A DNA stretch of 6,584 nt. Source: Chloroflexota bacterium (GTDB lineage: Bacteria; Chloroflexota; Dehalococcoidia; Lucifugimonadales; Australimonadaceae). How positions within the stretch are numbered: the stretch's first letter is position 1; the number at the start of each line of letters is the position of its first letter. Where the stretch lies: NCBI GenBank assembly GCA_026713505.1, contig JAPOOH010000259.1, positions 1-6,584 on the forward strand. The letters run 5' to 3'. Below, one piece after another: positions 6,186-6,584 of this stretch. The translations under genes were made by a program, and so were the position numbers. The notes under the pieces were generated by a model. The model was not told the origin of the DNA. It saw only the letters and a program-made list of their open reading frames with translations, and did not search any database.

Positions 6186-6533
6186 ATGGCGCTCGCCGAC
6201 GAACAGTGCGTGGGGTTGAATGCAGGGTCGACGCTCGCGGTGGCGGACGAGACCACCGCGATGCTCGCCGGCCTGCCGGAATGGAGTGTCGCGAACGAGA
6301 ACGGCATCGACCAGCTCGTGCGCGCCTTCCGGTTCCGGACGTTCGCGCAGGCGCTCGCGTTTACGAACGCCGTCGGCGAGGCGGCGGAGGCACAGGGCCA
6401 CCACCCGCGCATCGTCACCGAGTACGGGCGGGTGACCGTGTCGTGGTGGACGCATTTCCTCGGCGGGCTGCACCGCAACGACTTCATCATGGCCGCGCGG
6501 ACGGACGCGCTCGCCGAACAGATACGGGGGTAA
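6186..6533 (+). CDS. 4a-hydroxytetrahydrobiopterin dehydratase (PhhB/DCoH family)
   Basis: This 115-residue protein dehydrates pterin-4a-carbinolamine, the step that recycles the tetrahydropterin cofactor after aromatic amino acid hydroxylation (EC 4.2.1.96). The family signature is intact: LPEW near Trp33, FRFRTFAQALAF (48-59), then AE-x2-GHHP with His72 and His73, Tyr80, TH with His90, and GGLHRND with Asp99. The His72/His73/His90 spacing equals that of the three active-site histidines of mammalian DCoH (61/62/79). The ATG at 6186 gives the family's usual N-terminus and length, but no clear Shine-Dalgarno sequence precedes it. A TTG at 6150 would add 12 residues and is less likely, and leaderless initiation is possible. 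No hydroxylase gene is visible, so its pterin-related role here (hydroxylase cycle or another use of the fold) is open. It is transcribed away from the lipoprotein gene and probably together with the VOC gene that follows. Confidence 0.92.
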   Translation: MALADEQCVGLNAGSTLAVADETTAMLAGLPEWSVANENGIDQLVRAFRFRTFAQALAFTNAVGEAAEAQGHHPRIVTEYGRVTVSWWTHFLGGLHRNDFIMAARTDALAEQIRG

Positions 6534-6536
6534 CAC

Positions 6537-6584
6537 ATGGGCAGACCGGTCCACTTCGAGATACTCGGCGACGATCCGGCAAAG
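6537..6584 (+). CDS. VOC-family (glyoxalase / bleomycin-resistance fold) protein, N-terminal fragment
   Basis: Only 16 codons are inside the window. They read MGRPVHFEILGDDPAK, which matches the first beta strand and turn of small VOC-superfamily proteins (VHFEI-x-x-D-D-P), where the His is often a metal ligand. The start is 3 nt after the stop of the pterin dehydratase, and GGGGG at the end of that gene is 6 nt upstream as a plausible ribosome-binding site, so the two form an operon. The reaction cannot be predicted from this fragment. Confidence 0.7.
   Translation, partial: MGRPVHFEILGDDPAK

Noticed and set aside
5784..6554. 256-codon open frame on the minus strand
   Set aside because: It runs antisense through the pterin dehydratase, then the repeat, then out of frame through the lipoprotein signal region. 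Its composition is that of a shadow frame.

Overview
The window is GC-rich, gene-dense bacterial chromosomal DNA. It holds four complete protein genes, two genes cut by the window edges, and two copies of a hairpin-forming intergenic repeat. I infer a Chloroflexota-like source (Dehalococcoidia / SAR202 type) at moderate confidence. The reasons are a propeller lipoprotein with Pro-Thr linkers, catabolic-looking TPP-enzyme and ketopantoate-reductase paralogues, and dispersed repeats whose translation reads HVERSRNIS. No rRNA, tRNA, CRISPR array, transposase or phage gene was seen.

Left part (1-3396, all minus strand). Transcription runs right to left. A thiamine-diphosphate enzyme of the acetolactate synthase / 2-hydroxyacyl-CoA lyase superfamily (3215-1539) overlaps a ketopantoate-reductase-family oxidoreductase (1542-502) by 4 nt (ATGA). 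After a 95-nt gap comes an aldo/keto reductase whose C-terminal part lies outside the window. This third gene appears to have its own promoter, and its Shine-Dalgarno sequence lies inside a strong hairpin. Together the genes look like a small carbon-metabolism module: a C-C bond-making or -breaking enzyme followed by two NAD(P)H-type reductases. The substrate cannot be read from the sequence.

Middle part (3412-5949, minus strand). One 845-residue predicted lipoprotein carries two beta-propellers in tandem: an eight-bladed PQQ/BamB-like propeller, a short Pro-Thr linker, and a seven-bladed FG-GAP propeller. It is probably tethered to the outside of the cytoplasmic membrane.

Right part (5950-6584). 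A divergent intergenic region of about 236 bp is followed by plus-strand genes. These are a pterin-4a-carbinolamine dehydratase and, 3 nt after its stop, the first 16 codons of a VOC (glyoxalase/bleomycin-resistance fold) protein.

The most unusual non-coding feature is that the leaders of the TPP-enzyme gene and the propeller gene are copies of one another. Each has the same ~115-nt hairpin repeat, an identical 18-nt promoter-like motif, and the same TTCGGAGC ribosome-binding block in the same order and orientation. I see no clear evidence of a wholly new defence or mobile system.
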